A DNA stretch of 64,000 nucleotides from CAMDMI01 sp044379485 (GTDB lineage: Bacteria; Bacteroidota; Bacteroidia; Cytophagales; Flexibacteraceae). The notes under the pieces are model-generated. The model made no database searches. It was not told the origin of the DNA and saw only the letters and a program-made list of their open reading frames with translations. How positions within the stretch are numbered: position 1 is the first letter of the stretch; every line of letters begins with the position of its first letter. Below, in pieces: positions 35,789 to 45,005 of the stretch. The DNA lies in NCBI GenBank assembly GCA_044379485.1, contig JBIPOE010000010.1:1-64000 (forward strand), in the 5' to 3' direction. The position numbers and the translations under genes were made by a program.

Positions 35789-37123
35789 TTAGGATTGAGT
35801 CAGAAAAGGCAATAATCGCCTAAAATGAGTTTTAAAATATGCGAATACAAAAGGCATATTAATAAGCATAAACGGAATAACGCAAACCTTAAACCTTGAG
35901 TATCCAGCGGGACTGGCCATAAAACAGATATACAGGATTAAAATACTCACAAATATTCTAATAGAAATATCTATTTCTCGGTTGAAAATCAATGTAAGGG
36001 AGCTTAATAGCAGTAAAATATTAAAAACCAAAATACATCCAAGAAATAGAAGATATAAAGGATTGATGGAATCCAAATAACTTAAAAAGCCTTTAAAACC
36101 ACGCTTCTCGGTTTCTTCAACCAAACTGGAAACCTCATTTGGCCTACCAGGAAAAAACTCAATCAGCTCCATTCTGCATGTAGAAAGCATGAAATTAAAC
36201 ATGCCTTTCACATGGCAATAGAAATATATAAGTTTATTGTCTGAAATAATTTGTGAAGCGGTATCCAATAAAAACTCAGTTTTCTCTGCATAACCATTTT
36301 TTGTCTTTGGTGAATTTAGAATACCAATTACAATTTCTTTACTCTCTTTGTCCCCATGCAAAAACTTTAAAACTGATCCTGCATTAAAATCTAAAAGATT
36401 CTGGGACTTTGCAGATGAATACATAAAAACCTCCGTTTTACTCATATTCCTCAAGCTCCAAATAAAAGCCACAAATGGCAGTAACAGAAAAGACAGTATT
36501 ATGACGTAGTTCTTTGATTTCGCGTACAAATAGACTGAATAAATAAGATTCGGAATCCAGAAGTAAAGCATAATAGGCTTTGTAAAAAGGGCTAATGCCA
36601 AAAAAAGATTTAACAAAACAATATGAAGACTTTTATCCGATTGATGGTACCGAACTAAAAAAAGGAAAGAAATCAGTAATAAAAACTCCAATAGCAGATC
36701 TGCCATTATCGAATTCACCTCAATCATTTGGGATGGAAAAAAAATCAAAGCCATCACAACATAGGGTTCGATATTTTTTCTGGTAAAACTTCTATTGAAC
36801 CATGAAATAAATAAAACCCACAGTACAATACTTATAATGTTCTGAAAAAAAAGGACCAGGAAATCTGAAGAACTAAATAATCTGGATAGAAATATAAAAC
36901 TTCCATATAAAGGCGGCCTTAAGGTGTGCAACTCAGGAAGAAGATCTTCACCCCAAATTCCATTATACACAACACCGTGATCCAGTAAATTCCTGGCAGT
37001 TAAAATATATTCCCCTGAATCTAAAGTATATATCTGCTTAAAATATAAAGCAAAAAGAAAGTAAACAACATGAATTAATAAAATTACCAATATGTAATTC
37101 CTATTTATAGGTTGTTTATTCAT
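35789..37123 (-). CDS. GT-C fold membrane glycosyltransferase (ArnT/PMT-like)
   Basis: A 444-aa polytopic membrane protein with about ten to eleven hydrophobic helices. The first periplasmic loop begins with LDSGEYILTARNLLDHG, whose acidic Asp near residue 35 is the position used by GT39/GT83 polyprenyl-phosphate-sugar-dependent transferases, and continues to LRPPLYGSF. A long second loop (about 225-330) and the C-terminal helices follow. Donor and acceptor cannot be predicted. The next gene downstream on the opposite strand is sbcD. Upstream on the same strand is a second glycosyltransferase, 49 bases away, so they probably share an envelope-polysaccharide or protein-glycosylation role. Confidence 0.75.
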   Translation of the reverse strand: MNKQPINRNYILVILLIHVVYFLFALYFKQIYTLDSGEYILTARNLLDHGVVYNGIWGEDLLPELHTLRPPLYGSFIFLSRLFSSSDFLVLFFQNIISIVLWVLFISWFNRSFTRKNIEPYVVMALIFFPSQMIEVNSIMADLLLEFLLLISFLFLVRYHQSDKSLHIVLLNLFLALALFTKPIMLYFWIPNLIYSVYLYAKSKNYVIILSFLLLPFVAFIWSLRNMSKTEVFMYSSAKSQNLLDFNAGSVLKFLHGDKESKEIVIGILNSPKTKNGYAEKTEFLLDTASQIISDNKLIYFYCHVKGMFNFMLSTCRMELIEFFPGRPNEVSSLVEETEKRGFKGFLSYLDSINPLYLLFLGCILVFNILLLLSSLTLIFNREIDISIRIFVSILILYICFMASPAGYSRFKVCVIPFMLINMPFVFAYFKTHFRRLLPFLTQS

Positions 37124-37172
37124 AAGAAGATATATTAAATTTCAGATCAGCTATTCTTCAATCAACCGATTA

Positions 37173-39116
37173 TTAAATTTTTTCAAGGTTTTTCAAAACC
37201 GTCCAAATCTCTTTTTCAATATAAAACTCCTCACAATACAACTTATCCAGTGATTCAACCAATGCAGGCGTTTCATCTAAACCAGCCAAATCACGCATGG
37301 TGATTATGCCGTCTTTTAAGCCAAATGCCTTTAGTCTATTTTCTGCCAGACCAACCCAACTTTTTTTGCCAGAAAACACCTGCATTATGGCAGTCAAAAC
37401 ATTTGAAATTGAATTTCCTCTTAACACAGCCAAAGGCCAGATGAACAGAATCAGAAAACAAATTATCAAATCTGAAAGCCGCTTTTTCCTCAAATTGAAG
37501 GGCAGTATCAAAGTTGGAATATTTTCAGATTGTAAAACCTGACCCTTATCGTGTTTGTCACTACTACTTACAATAAATGTTGAATCAGGAGCTAAAAAGG
37601 AGAATTTAAGATTCGAGTTCTTAAACTTATCGATAATTGAAATAGCAGATTTAGAACTTACTCCCTGAAGACAAAACAATAATTGATCCAATCCCAATCT
37701 ATATGAAATGGTATTTAATTCAGAACAATTACCAAGATAGGATGCGTTTTTTGTGGCAACAGTGTTTTCTGAAATCCAGCCAGCAATTAATATTTGATCT
37801 TCAAATTTTTTTAAAACCAAGGAGGTTGCACCAAAGTCAGTTTCCTGGCCGGCAATAATCCATCTGCGTTTTTTATTGAATTTAAGGGAAGGCTTTCCAT
37901 GCAAATAAAATTGGCCAATTATATAGCGAATGGTTACAATCAAATAAGTCCAAACAGCTCCAATCAAAATGAGTCCTTTTGAAAATCTGTAATCGTCAAA
38001 AAAATTGGTTACTCCAGAAATGATAATGGTTCCGATTGCAATACCAATAATGATCGCCTCATGCCCATATCTATCTGTAAATCTGCCAACTAACTTTGTG
38101 CTCCCAATCCAAACAAAAAGGTAAACAGGAATTAAAAGTTGAATAAAAAAATCAGGATAAATTCCGACCAAACCTTTGAAATTTAGTTCCCACCAATTTT
38201 TAATAAAAGCCATTCCTATGAAGGAAACGACAAACTCAATAATTAAATTTCCAAACAATTTAAAGAATCTGGATATCAAGGAAATAATTGCTCTAAAAAT
38301 TATTCCGATATAAATAAAGACTGAGAACATCCATTTATCACTAAAGTGTTTCTGAGAAAAAAGCAACATTGCTTTATAAAAATGCCTCATGAAAGACATA
38401 CTCCCTCTTTTTGTACTTTCTCCTTTAAAGTGAATAATGGTTGTTTGTGGAAAATAGAAGTTTTTGAATCCTGCTTTTTGGATACGGTAGCTCAGATCAA
38501 CATCCTCACCGTACATAAAAAAATTTTCATCCAAAAGGCCTGAAATGTCAAGTGCTGATTTTCTCATCAGCATAAAAGCACCTGACAAAACATCAACCTC
38601 ATGTGTTTCATTCTCTGAAAGATAGCTTAAATGATATTTACCAAATCGTTCAGATTTAGGAAACAACAAACCCAGCCCAAAGGCTTTACAAAATGAAACC
38701 CAGGGAGTAGGAAGCCCGCGTTTGCTTTCTGGGAGGAAATTACCTGAACCATCCAACATTCTGGCTCCTAATGAACCTGCCTCCGGCTGCTCATTCAAAA
38801 ATTGAATGCACTTTTCTAAACTATCCTCTGCTAAAATAGTGTCCGGGTTAAGCAAAAGCACAAATTCACCATTGCTTTTGGCAATTGCTAAATTATTCGC
38901 TTTTGAAAAACCAAGATTTTCTGAATTGACAATTAGCTTAACATCTGGAAACCTGGTCTTAACCATTTCCACCGAATTGTCAGAAGAATGGTTATCAACT
39001 ACCCAAATTTCAGCCTCTAAATTTGTAGTTGCCTTATAAACAGAACTCAGGCAAAGCTGAAGGAAGTTTTCTACATTGAAGTTTACAATTACAATCGATA
39101 TTTGGCAAGGCTTCAA
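37173..39116 (-). CDS. GT2 glycosyltransferase fused to a degenerate sugar-phosphotransferase module
   Basis: A 647-aa protein. Residues about 5-245 are a family 2 glycosyltransferase (ISIVIVNFNVENFL; VVDNHSSDNS; LLNPDTIL; FFMYGEDVDLSYR). Several membrane helices follow (about 265-415), then a Rossmann-like segment (RRWIIAGQETDFGATSLV) and a C-terminus that resembles polyprenyl-phosphate sugar phosphotransferases (WcaJ/WbaP): a KRLSDLIICFLILFIW helix near 543 and GKKSWVG near 584. The stretch between them, which carries the catalytic Asp-Glu motif in WcaJ, is reduced to about 25 residues, so the phosphotransferase is probably inactive. The start is TTG at 39116. No ATG exists between it and the upstream stop at 39144-39146. 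Confidence 0.8.
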   Translation of the reverse strand: MKPCQISIVIVNFNVENFLQLCLSSVYKATTNLEAEIWVVDNHSSDNSVEMVKTRFPDVKLIVNSENLGFSKANNLAIAKSNGEFVLLLNPDTILAEDSLEKCIQFLNEQPEAGSLGARMLDGSGNFLPESKRGLPTPWVSFCKAFGLGLLFPKSERFGKYHLSYLSENETHEVDVLSGAFMLMRKSALDISGLLDENFFMYGEDVDLSYRIQKAGFKNFYFPQTTIIHFKGESTKRGSMSFMRHFYKAMLLFSQKHFSDKWMFSVFIYIGIIFRAIISLISRFFKLFGNLIIEFVVSFIGMAFIKNWWELNFKGLVGIYPDFFIQLLIPVYLFVWIGSTKLVGRFTDRYGHEAIIIGIAIGTIIISGVTNFFDDYRFSKGLILIGAVWTYLIVTIRYIIGQFYLHGKPSLKFNKKRRWIIAGQETDFGATSLVLKKFEDQILIAGWISENTVATKNASYLGNCSELNTISYRLGLDQLLFCLQGVSSKSAISIIDKFKNSNLKFSFLAPDSTFIVSSSDKHDKGQVLQSENIPTLILPFNLRKKRLSDLIICFLILFIWPLAVLRGNSISNVLTAIMQVFSGKKSWVGLAENRLKAFGLKDGIITMRDLAGLDETPALVESLDKLYCEEFYIEKEIWTVLKNLEKI

Positions 39117-39143
39117 TGCTATATATTGATAAAATGATATCGC

Positions 39144-39635
39144 TTAGTTTTGGAGATCCCAAACCAACTTTCCATCCACAAAATACTTAACACTGCTGTA
39201 GCTGTTATCCAGAGCTATGGTGTACATAGCTTGAGGAATCGACTTTTTGGTTTCAGGCTTTTTTCCAACAGTTTTCACAAAATAAACCTCCAATACACCA
39301 TAGTTTTTTAGTATTTTTTCTAAAGAAATATTGGTTTCAAGCTTAGATTTTTGTGTCGCACAAGCAATTACAACAAACTTATCAAAATTGATTTGAGATG
39401 AATTTTTACCAGGAGAACCGTTAAAATGTTGATCAAATTGATTTTTCCTGGCAAATAGTTGGGTAAAATACCCTGTTTTTGGCTCTGCTTCTGGTTTCAA
39501 AGTGAATCCTGCAAGTTTTGTAAAACTCACTTTGACAGGACCTCCATTTCTCTCAACTGCCTTTGACTCTTTAACAAATGAATAGGAGAAAATTAAAAAA
39601 ATAAGACAAATAGATTTTGCAATTGAGTTTTTCAT
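39144..39635 (-). CDS. small exported protein, possibly PrcB-like
   Basis: A 163-aa protein with a signal peptide (first 26 residues, ending SKAVE). The centre FDKFVVIACATQKSKLE and the strand LEVYFVKT followed by QAMYTIALD resemble the short PrcB C-terminal domain found in Bacteroidota and spirochaete exported proteins, but the match is weak. No catalytic motif is seen. It lies 27 bases upstream of the GT2 gene on the same strand and downstream of the gltA terminator, so it may start the glycosyltransferase transcript. Confidence 0.55.
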   Translation of the reverse strand: MKNSIAKSICLIFLIFSYSFVKESKAVERNGGPVKVSFTKLAGFTLKPEAEPKTGYFTQLFARKNQFDQHFNGSPGKNSSQINFDKFVVIACATQKSKLETNISLEKILKNYGVLEVYFVKTVGKKPETKKSIPQAMYTIALDNSYSSVKYFVDGKLVWDLQN

Positions 39636-39667
39636 TTTTGGATATATATATAAATTTTAATCAAAAC

Positions 39668-39689
39668 AAAGCCCTCAAAAGAGGGCTTT
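39668..39689 (-). terminator. terminator after gltA (bidirectional sequence)
   Basis: A perfect nine-base stem, AAAGCCCTC (39668-39676) and GAGGGCTTT (39681-39689), closes the loop AAAA. T-rich sequence follows on either strand. It lies 8 bases beyond the gltA stop. Confidence 0.85.
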
Positions 39690-39696
39690 TTACTTT

Positions 39697-40974
39697 TTAA
39701 GCTCTTGAAGTCATTGGCACAAATTCTCTTTCTGTAGCCCCAGTATATATCTGCCTTGGACGACCTATCGGCTCCTTAGAAGCATTTAGTTCTTTCCATT
39801 GGGCAATCCAGCCAGGCAGCCTTCCAAGGGCAAACATTACTGTAAACATATTGGTTGGTATGCCCAATGCTCTATAAATTATTCCGCTATAGAAATCCAC
39901 ATTTGGATACAATTTTCTGGATACAAAGTAATCATCTGTCAGGGCTGCTTCTTCCAATTCTTTTGCAATGTCAAGAATAGGGTCTTTCACCCCGAGAGAC
40001 AACAAAATAGAATCACAGGCCTTTTTTATAATTTTTGCTCTTGGATCAAAATTCTTATACACCCTGTGGCCAAAGCCCATTAACCGAACTTCTTTCCTTT
40101 TTACCTTTTCAAGATATTCTAATGGTTTGATACCCATGGTTCTGATTTCATCCAGCATTTCTATAACTTCCTGATTGGCCCCACCATGCAAAGGCCCCCA
40201 TAAAGCGTTTATTCCAGCTGATATAGAAGAATACAAACTAGCCTTTGAGGAACCCACCATTCTTACGGTACTTGCAGAACAATTTTGCTCATGGTCTGCA
40301 TGAAGTATGAGAAGCTTGTTTAACGCATCAACAACTATTGGGTCCGGTGTAAAATCTTCAACAGGAAGCGCAAACATCATGTGGAGAAAATTCTGGCAGT
40401 AGTCATAGCTATTTTTAGGATAGTTAACCGGATGACCCATTGATTTTTTATACGCCCAACCAACAAAAGTTGGCATTTTGGCCAGGAGTCTGAAAATGTT
40501 CAGGTTAATATTTTCTTGATTTGGATTGTCAACCGATTCAGGGTAAAAGGCTGTTAAAGAACAAACCAGTGACGAAAGCACGCCCATTGGATGTGCTGTG
40601 CTGGGGAAACCATCAAGGATCTTCTTAACATCTTCATTCACAAGAGTATGCATTTTGATCTCCTGAGTAAATGCACTAAATTGAGATTGCGAAGGCAATT
40701 CACCATAAATCAGCAAGTAAGCAACTTCCATGAAATTGGACTTTTCGGCCAATTGTTCAATAGAATAGCCTCTGTATCTCAATATACCCAATTCACCATC
40801 CAAAAAAGTAACAGCACTTTTAGTTGCACCTGTGTTTTTGTAACCCAAATCCATGGTTACCAAACCAGTCAAATCTCTTAGAGTGGAAATATCAATTGCT
40901 TTTTCGTTTTCGGTTCCTTCTATTACCGGTAGTTCTATTGTTTTTCCTTCGAATGTAAGTTGTGCAACTGCCAT
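39697..40974 (-). CDS. gltA: citrate synthase
   Basis: A 425-aa type II citrate synthase, the first enzyme of the TCA cycle (acetyl-CoA + oxaloacetate to citrate), cytosolic. Recognisable blocks are LRYRGYSIEQLAEKS, LHADHEQNCSASTVRMVGSS, the catalytic His in GPLHGGANQEV, the second His in LMGFGHRVYKNFDPRAK, the catalytic Asp in PNVDFYSGIIYRALG, and the C-terminal RPRQIYTG. Length is normal. It is a monocistronic unit with a consensus promoter upstream and a terminator downstream. ATG start at 40974. Confidence 0.97.
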   Translation of the reverse strand: MAVAQLTFEGKTIELPVIEGTENEKAIDISTLRDLTGLVTMDLGYKNTGATKSAVTFLDGELGILRYRGYSIEQLAEKSNFMEVAYLLIYGELPSQSQFSAFTQEIKMHTLVNEDVKKILDGFPSTAHPMGVLSSLVCSLTAFYPESVDNPNQENINLNIFRLLAKMPTFVGWAYKKSMGHPVNYPKNSYDYCQNFLHMMFALPVEDFTPDPIVVDALNKLLILHADHEQNCSASTVRMVGSSKASLYSSISAGINALWGPLHGGANQEVIEMLDEIRTMGIKPLEYLEKVKRKEVRLMGFGHRVYKNFDPRAKIIKKACDSILLSLGVKDPILDIAKELEEAALTDDYFVSRKLYPNVDFYSGIIYRALGIPTNMFTVMFALGRLPGWIAQWKELNASKEPIGRPRQIYTGATEREFVPMTSRA

Positions 40975-41015
40975 GTTTACAGTGTATTCTTTTTTTTAGG
41001 TCCCTTTGGGAGGCT

Positions 41016-41046
41016 CAAAACTATTTCAAAAAGACCTTAAACAAAA
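41016..41046 (-). promoter_or_regulatory. consensus Bacteroidota promoter of gltA
   Basis: On the - strand TTTTG (41046-41042), an 18-base spacer and TAGTTTTG (41023-41016) match the -33/-7 pattern with TAnnTTTG. The gltA ATG lies 41 bases downstream. It shares the 331-base interval 40975-41305 with the secG terminator. I see no gene in the remaining AT-rich part. Confidence 0.55.
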
Positions 41047-41249
41047 CATTCTTTGGTAAGATTTCTTATTTTGTTCAAAATGGAGGTCAGTTTTCATTCT
41101 TTTTCGAACAGATTTTAAAAATAGTTTTGAACTTAAAAGTTTACTCACTCGAAAAAATAAAATCAGATCATTTTTAAAAGTTCCTAAAAATCAATAACTT
41201 AGTTCGATTTTATTCTGAATTTAAAATTATTTTATAATAAAAAACAACT

Positions 41250-41283
41250 CAAAAAAAAAAGCCCTGACGTTTCCGAAAGGGCT
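41250..41283 (-). terminator. terminator of the miaB-secG operon
   Basis: On the - strand AGCCCT (41283-41278) and AGGGCT (41265-41260) enclose a 12-base loop and are followed by ten T. It lies 22 bases past the secG stop and closes the leftward operon. Confidence 0.85.
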
Positions 41284-41305
41284 GGAAAAATTTATTAAAA
41301 TTTGA

Positions 41306-41644
41306 TTATTTTTTTCCTGAGTCAGGGGCCGAAGTTGGATTCAAATTCTGGCTTGGTGCCTGAGTAGCCGGCTTTGACTTGGCTTTTTCAACATTGACTG
41401 ACGTTGGGCCTTCTGCTTCAACATCAGTTCCTGAAATAAATTTTGAACTCATGGCCAAAACCATAATTCCAATCATAAACCCCCAGGTCAATTTTTCTAA
41501 AAGATCTGTTGTCCTTTTTACCCCCATTACCTGAGAGGCACCAAAGTTACTTGATAAAGCGCCTGACTTTGAATCTTGAGCAAGAATAACCAAAACTAAA
41601 AAGACTGCTAGAATAGCGATGAGAGCAACAAGTGCGAAAACCAT
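41306..41644 (-). CDS. secG: preprotein translocase subunit SecG
   Basis: A 112-aa inner-membrane protein with two hydrophobic segments (about 2-21 and 50-67). It carries the SecG signature LVILAQDSKSGALSSNFGASQVMGVKRTTDLLEK (split here by the loop), and it assists SecYE in protein export. The C-terminal tail is a Pro/Ser/Lys-rich extension typical of Bacteroidota SecG. It is the last gene of a leftward operon, 9 bases after a TPR gene. Confidence 0.93.
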   Translation of the reverse strand: MVFALVALIAILAVFLVLVILAQDSKSGALSSNFGASQVMGVKRTTDLLEKLTWGFMIGIMVLAMSSKFISGTDVEAEGPTSVNVEKAKSKPATQAPSQNLNPTSAPDSGKK

Positions 41645-41653
41645 AATGTATTT

Positions 41654-42601
41654 TTAAACTATTTTATTTTCCAGATTTTTAATCAGGGCCGCAAAGTAAT
41701 CACCTTTTTCCGGATTTTTCAACTTCAATTTTCGATAAATGTCCAGAGCCTTTGCATAATTCTTTTGTTTGAGGTAAATCATTGCCATGTTTTCAGTTAT
41801 GATCTCTTCCATCAATTTACCACTATTGGCAGCTAAATCGGTGTGGCTTTTGGTTTGGCCAAAGTCAATGGTCGGAGGGGAAATGCTTGGGCTTGACTCC
41901 AGGAATTTGTCAATAATTGAATCCTCTTTTTTCTTACTTTTAGATTTCCTTCCCCCGTTTACAAGGCTGATGTCATACACCTGAGAAGGAACAAGTTGAA
42001 TCTCTTTTTGATCTGATTTTCCAGCACTTACTTTTACAAATGAAAAAGAAAAATCATTTTTTCCTGGCAAAATCCTGGGGATTTCTGCGATAGATTTTTC
42101 TTCAATAATTTCAAGGTTTTCTGGAAAGATGTTACCATTTTCACTGGCATTATTTTCAAGGTTTTCGGTTTCAGAATCACCAGCCTTTGTAAACGTTTCA
42201 CTGTTTTTTATCCCTATTTCCTCTTCTGGCTTTATATCATTGGTAATAGTTTGGGTAATTTCAGATTCAAAGTTTAAAATGGATTCTGGATCATCCAAAA
42301 CTTCAGAATTGGTTTCCTGGATAATGGATTCTGATTCTGGCACTTCATGCCAAATAAATTCAAGTGTTGGTTTTCCTTCAATTAGTTGGTAAAGTTTTGT
42401 TCTTGAAATTGTTCTGGCAGCAGCATTTTCCAATGCCGATTTAAATCCTTCATCCTGTTGATCATGCAGCACTCTCGCTTTTAAAATATGCAAGTTGGAT
42501 GCGAAAGGATATTCTGCAATAATCCCATCAAGTTCAGCAACTTGTATTTCCTTTAAAAGGGAATCATTTTCAAGAAGGGAATAAAAGTCTGTTTGTGTCA
42601 T
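41654..42601 (-). CDS. TPR-containing protein of the lptE-secG operon
   Basis: A 315-aa protein without signal peptide. The N-terminal helical part (FYSLLENDSLL; YPFASNLHILKARVLHDQ) and the C-terminal TPR pair (MAMIYLKQKNYAKALDIYRKLKLKNPEKGDYFAALI) flank a long acidic, disordered middle region (about 85-180) rich in Glu, Asn and Ser. A protein-interaction role, perhaps in envelope assembly, is inferred from TPRs and from its fixed place between lptE and secG. Intergenic gaps are only 9 bases on either side. Confidence 0.8.
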   Translation of the reverse strand: MTQTDFYSLLENDSLLKEIQVAELDGIIAEYPFASNLHILKARVLHDQQDEGFKSALENAAARTISRTKLYQLIEGKPTLEFIWHEVPESESIIQETNSEVLDDPESILNFESEITQTITNDIKPEEEIGIKNSETFTKAGDSETENLENNASENGNIFPENLEIIEEKSIAEIPRILPGKNDFSFSFVKVSAGKSDQKEIQLVPSQVYDISLVNGGRKSKSKKKEDSIIDKFLESSPSISPPTIDFGQTKSHTDLAANSGKLMEEIITENMAMIYLKQKNYAKALDIYRKLKLKNPEKGDYFAALIKNLENKIV

Positions 42602-42610
42602 TCTTTGTAA

Positions 42611-43135
42611 TTACCAATTTGCCACAGATTTATTGAAAATATCTAGTATTATTTGATCAGAAATAGTTTCAATCAACTCTCTCTCCACAGCAGCAAATGA
42701 TCTTGTTTGGGGAAAATCTGCATAAAAAGAGAATTGTTGATCAAAGTTTTGTTCCTTACTTTTCAAATTGATAAACTTTATTTTCACACCAATTGTAAGC
42801 CTTGTTTGGGAGGCACTTTCTACCCCAGTTCCTCCAGGAGCACCTGTAGGCGCAATAGGTGTTAAGGCATATTGTGCAATAGTCCCTTCAAAATTCAAAT
42901 CTCCATCCTTGTTTACCAGTGTCAGGTTTGTATTTCGTTGAAAATATTCCCTGGTCTTTTCTGCAAAAGTCTGGGCTAAAAATGGAGGACTGGTCGTACT
43001 TCTATCCGAAAAATTCAGTATTGAAATCGTTTTTGTGTCTGGAGAGATGGATGCACCTGTAAAGCTATACACCCCACAACCAGAAATAATGAAAGGTAAC
43101 AGGACCAATAAAAGGATAAAATGCTTATTCTTCAA
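42611..43135 (-). CDS. lptE: LPS-assembly lipoprotein LptE
   Basis: A 174-aa outer-membrane lipoprotein. The signal peptide ends in the lipobox FIISGC (Cys20). The mature sequence begins GVYSFTGASISPDTKTISI, the Bacteroidota LptE hallmark, followed by an amphipathic FAEKTREYFQRNTNLTLV helix and a C-terminal helix. LptE plugs LptD during lipopolysaccharide export. It overlaps the upstream sigma-54 activator gene by 11 bases and precedes the TPR gene. Confidence 0.92.
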   Translation of the reverse strand: MKNKHFILLLVLLPFIISGCGVYSFTGASISPDTKTISILNFSDRSTTSPPFLAQTFAEKTREYFQRNTNLTLVNKDGDLNFEGTIAQYALTPIAPTGAPGGTGVESASQTRLTIGVKIKFINLKSKEQNFDQQFSFYADFPQTRSFAAVERELIETISDQIILDIFNKSVANW

Positions 43136-44411
43136 TTCCGAAAAGTTTTATCTTCCTGTAAAGTGTTCTCTCAGAAATTCCAAGATCTTTGGCTGCATTT
43201 TTTCGCCGGTTGTGGTTCTTTTTTAATGCCTTAAGAATCATTTCCTTTTCCTGTTGTTCAAGCAATAAGGATTCTTCTTCAGTTTCATGGCTTATATCCA
43301 GAACCTTTTCAAAATCCATATCATCGTCATCCTCATCATCTAAATTGGATGGAATGGTATTGGAATGCTCATTTTTCGGCAAAATTTCTTCCTTGTGATG
43401 CTGGGAACCAACGGGATGAATATTGGCGAATAAATTGGAATTATTGGAAACTGTATCAGTATTTATACCTCCTCTGGATACCATTTCAAGAACAAACTGC
43501 TTCAGGTCATTTACATCTTTCCGAAGATCAAAAAAGATTTTGTAAAGCAGGTCGCGTTCACTCATTCCTGAATCAGCCAAACCAGACGAGTCACCTAGCA
43601 AAGCTGGCAAAAGTGAACCGGTTGGTTTAGGCAAATATCCCTTCAAAGTATCAACATTCACATCTCTTTCAAGTTCAAGAATTGAGATTTGTTCAGCTAT
43701 ATTTTTAAGCTGTCGAATGTTTCCCGGCCATCGGTAAGCCATTAGAGCTTCTTTGGCCTCCTCTGAAAGTTTGATTGGTTTTGTTCTATATTTTTCAGCA
43801 AAATCAGCAGAAAACTTCCTGAACAACAGATCTATATCATTTCCTCTTTCCCTTAAGGCAGGAACTGTTAATGGAACCGTATTTAACCGATAATATAAAT
43901 CTTCTCTGAATTTTCCTTTATGTACAGCCTCCAAAAGATTGACATTGGTTGCAGCAACAACCCGAACATCGGTCTTTTGAGATTTTGAAGAGCCTACCTT
44001 GATAAACTCTCCGTTTTCCAATATTCTGAGCAATCTGGCTTGGGTTCCCAAAGGCATTTCGCCTATTTCATCCAGAAATATGGTTCCACCATTGGTTACT
44101 TCAAAGTATCCTTTTCTGGCATCAGTCGCACCAGTAAATGAACCTTTTTCGTGTCCAAATAGCTCAGAATCAATTGTTCCTTCTGGAATGGCACCACAGT
44201 TAATGGCTATGAATTGACCGTGTTTTCTGGAAGAAAGATTGTGTATAATTTTAGAAAACGACTCCTTTCCAGAGCCGCTTTCACCATTGATCAAAACGGT
44301 AAGGTCGGTTGGAGCCACCTGAATGGCCACTCGAATGGCGTGGTTGAGTGCAGAAGAGTGCCCGATGATATCGAAACGCTGCTTTACACTTTGAATTTCA
44401 TCCTGATTCAC
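43125..44411 (-). CDS. sigma-54-dependent transcriptional activator without receiver domain
   Basis: A 428-aa AAA+ enhancer-binding protein. Walker A is GESGSGKE (43-50), the sigma-54 contact loop reads GSFTGA (90-95), Walker B is near FLDEIGEM, and the sensor/arginine region EDLYYRLNTVPLTVPALRER follows. The C-terminus is a Fis-type helix-turn-helix (KNAAKDLGISERTLYRKIK). There is no N-terminal receiver or sensor domain. The first 20 residues lead straight into the AAA core, so activity must be controlled otherwise. A highly acidic insert (DDEDDDD) precedes the Fis domain. It overlaps lptE by 11 bases, a conserved pairing in Bacteroidota. Confidence 0.92.
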   Translation of the reverse strand: MNQDEIQSVKQRFDIIGHSSALNHAIRVAIQVAPTDLTVLINGESGSGKESFSKIIHNLSSRKHGQFIAINCGAIPEGTIDSELFGHEKGSFTGATDARKGYFEVTNGGTIFLDEIGEMPLGTQARLLRILENGEFIKVGSSKSQKTDVRVVAATNVNLLEAVHKGKFREDLYYRLNTVPLTVPALRERGNDIDLLFRKFSADFAEKYRTKPIKLSEEAKEALMAYRWPGNIRQLKNIAEQISILELERDVNVDTLKGYLPKPTGSLLPALLGDSSGLADSGMSERDLLYKIFFDLRKDVNDLKQFVLEMVSRGGINTDTVSNNSNLFANIHPVGSQHHKEEILPKNEHSNTIPSNLDDEDDDDMDFEKVLDISHETEEESLLLEQQEKEMILKALKKNHNRRKNAAKDLGISERTLYRKIKLFGIEE

Positions 44412-44429
44412 AGAATATTAAGTTTAAAA

Positions 44430-44972
44430 TTATTGGTTGAGTATTTTTTCAATTTCCTCTAGCTTGCTTTCCGAAAAGGCTCCGGAAGTGGTGTAAAGCA
44501 CTTTGCCAGAAGTATCTATGACAAAAAACCAGGGAGAATCAGTTTTGTCTATTTTAAGTGTACTTTTAATTTCATCAGCTTTTCCTTTGAAAACCAGCAC
44601 GTTGGATTGAAGGCTTTTATCCAGACCTTCTTTCATTTTCTTTTCGGCTTTTCCAGCAGCTGCTTGCAAAACCCCGGAAAATACAGGAACGAAAAAGCAA
44701 TTCACATCATAAGAATCCATTGGGATAATCGCATTGGCATCAGGCTTCTCTATAAAATTGGTGTAAGCAGGTTGAAACCAGGTAGAAAGTTCCTTTTCAG
44801 CTTTTTGTGAAAAGGCCATTCCCAAAACAGTTGTTTTTCCATTGTTGTCTTTTGGAAGGTTGATTTTTTTACCATCCAGCGAGCTGCAATCCATTGAAGG
44901 AAAGAGTGTTTGGGCTTGAGTAAATGAAACTGAAGCAGCGAAAATGCTGGTTAAAATTATGTTTTTAATCAT
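44430..44972 (-). CDS. exported thioredoxin-fold-like protein of unknown function
   Basis: A 180-aa protein with a signal peptide (first 20 residues, ending SFTQAQ). The body follows the thioredoxin-like order: a FPSMDCSSLDGKKINLPKD leader, the strand KTTVLGMAF, a helix, then SNVLVFKGKADEIKSTLKI and SPWFFVIDTSGKVLYTTSG. The CxxC redox pair is missing from the expected place after the first strand, so redox activity is doubtful. It lies 18 bases before the sigma-54 gene and 33 after miaB, inside the operon. Confidence 0.65.
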   Translation of the reverse strand: MIKNIILTSIFAASVSFTQAQTLFPSMDCSSLDGKKINLPKDNNGKTTVLGMAFSQKAEKELSTWFQPAYTNFIEKPDANAIIPMDSYDVNCFFVPVFSGVLQAAAGKAEKKMKEGLDKSLQSNVLVFKGKADEIKSTLKIDKTDSPWFFVIDTSGKVLYTTSGAFSESKLEEIEKILNQ

Positions 44973-45005
44973 TCTTTATCTTATATATAAATTATTTTTA
45001 AATTT

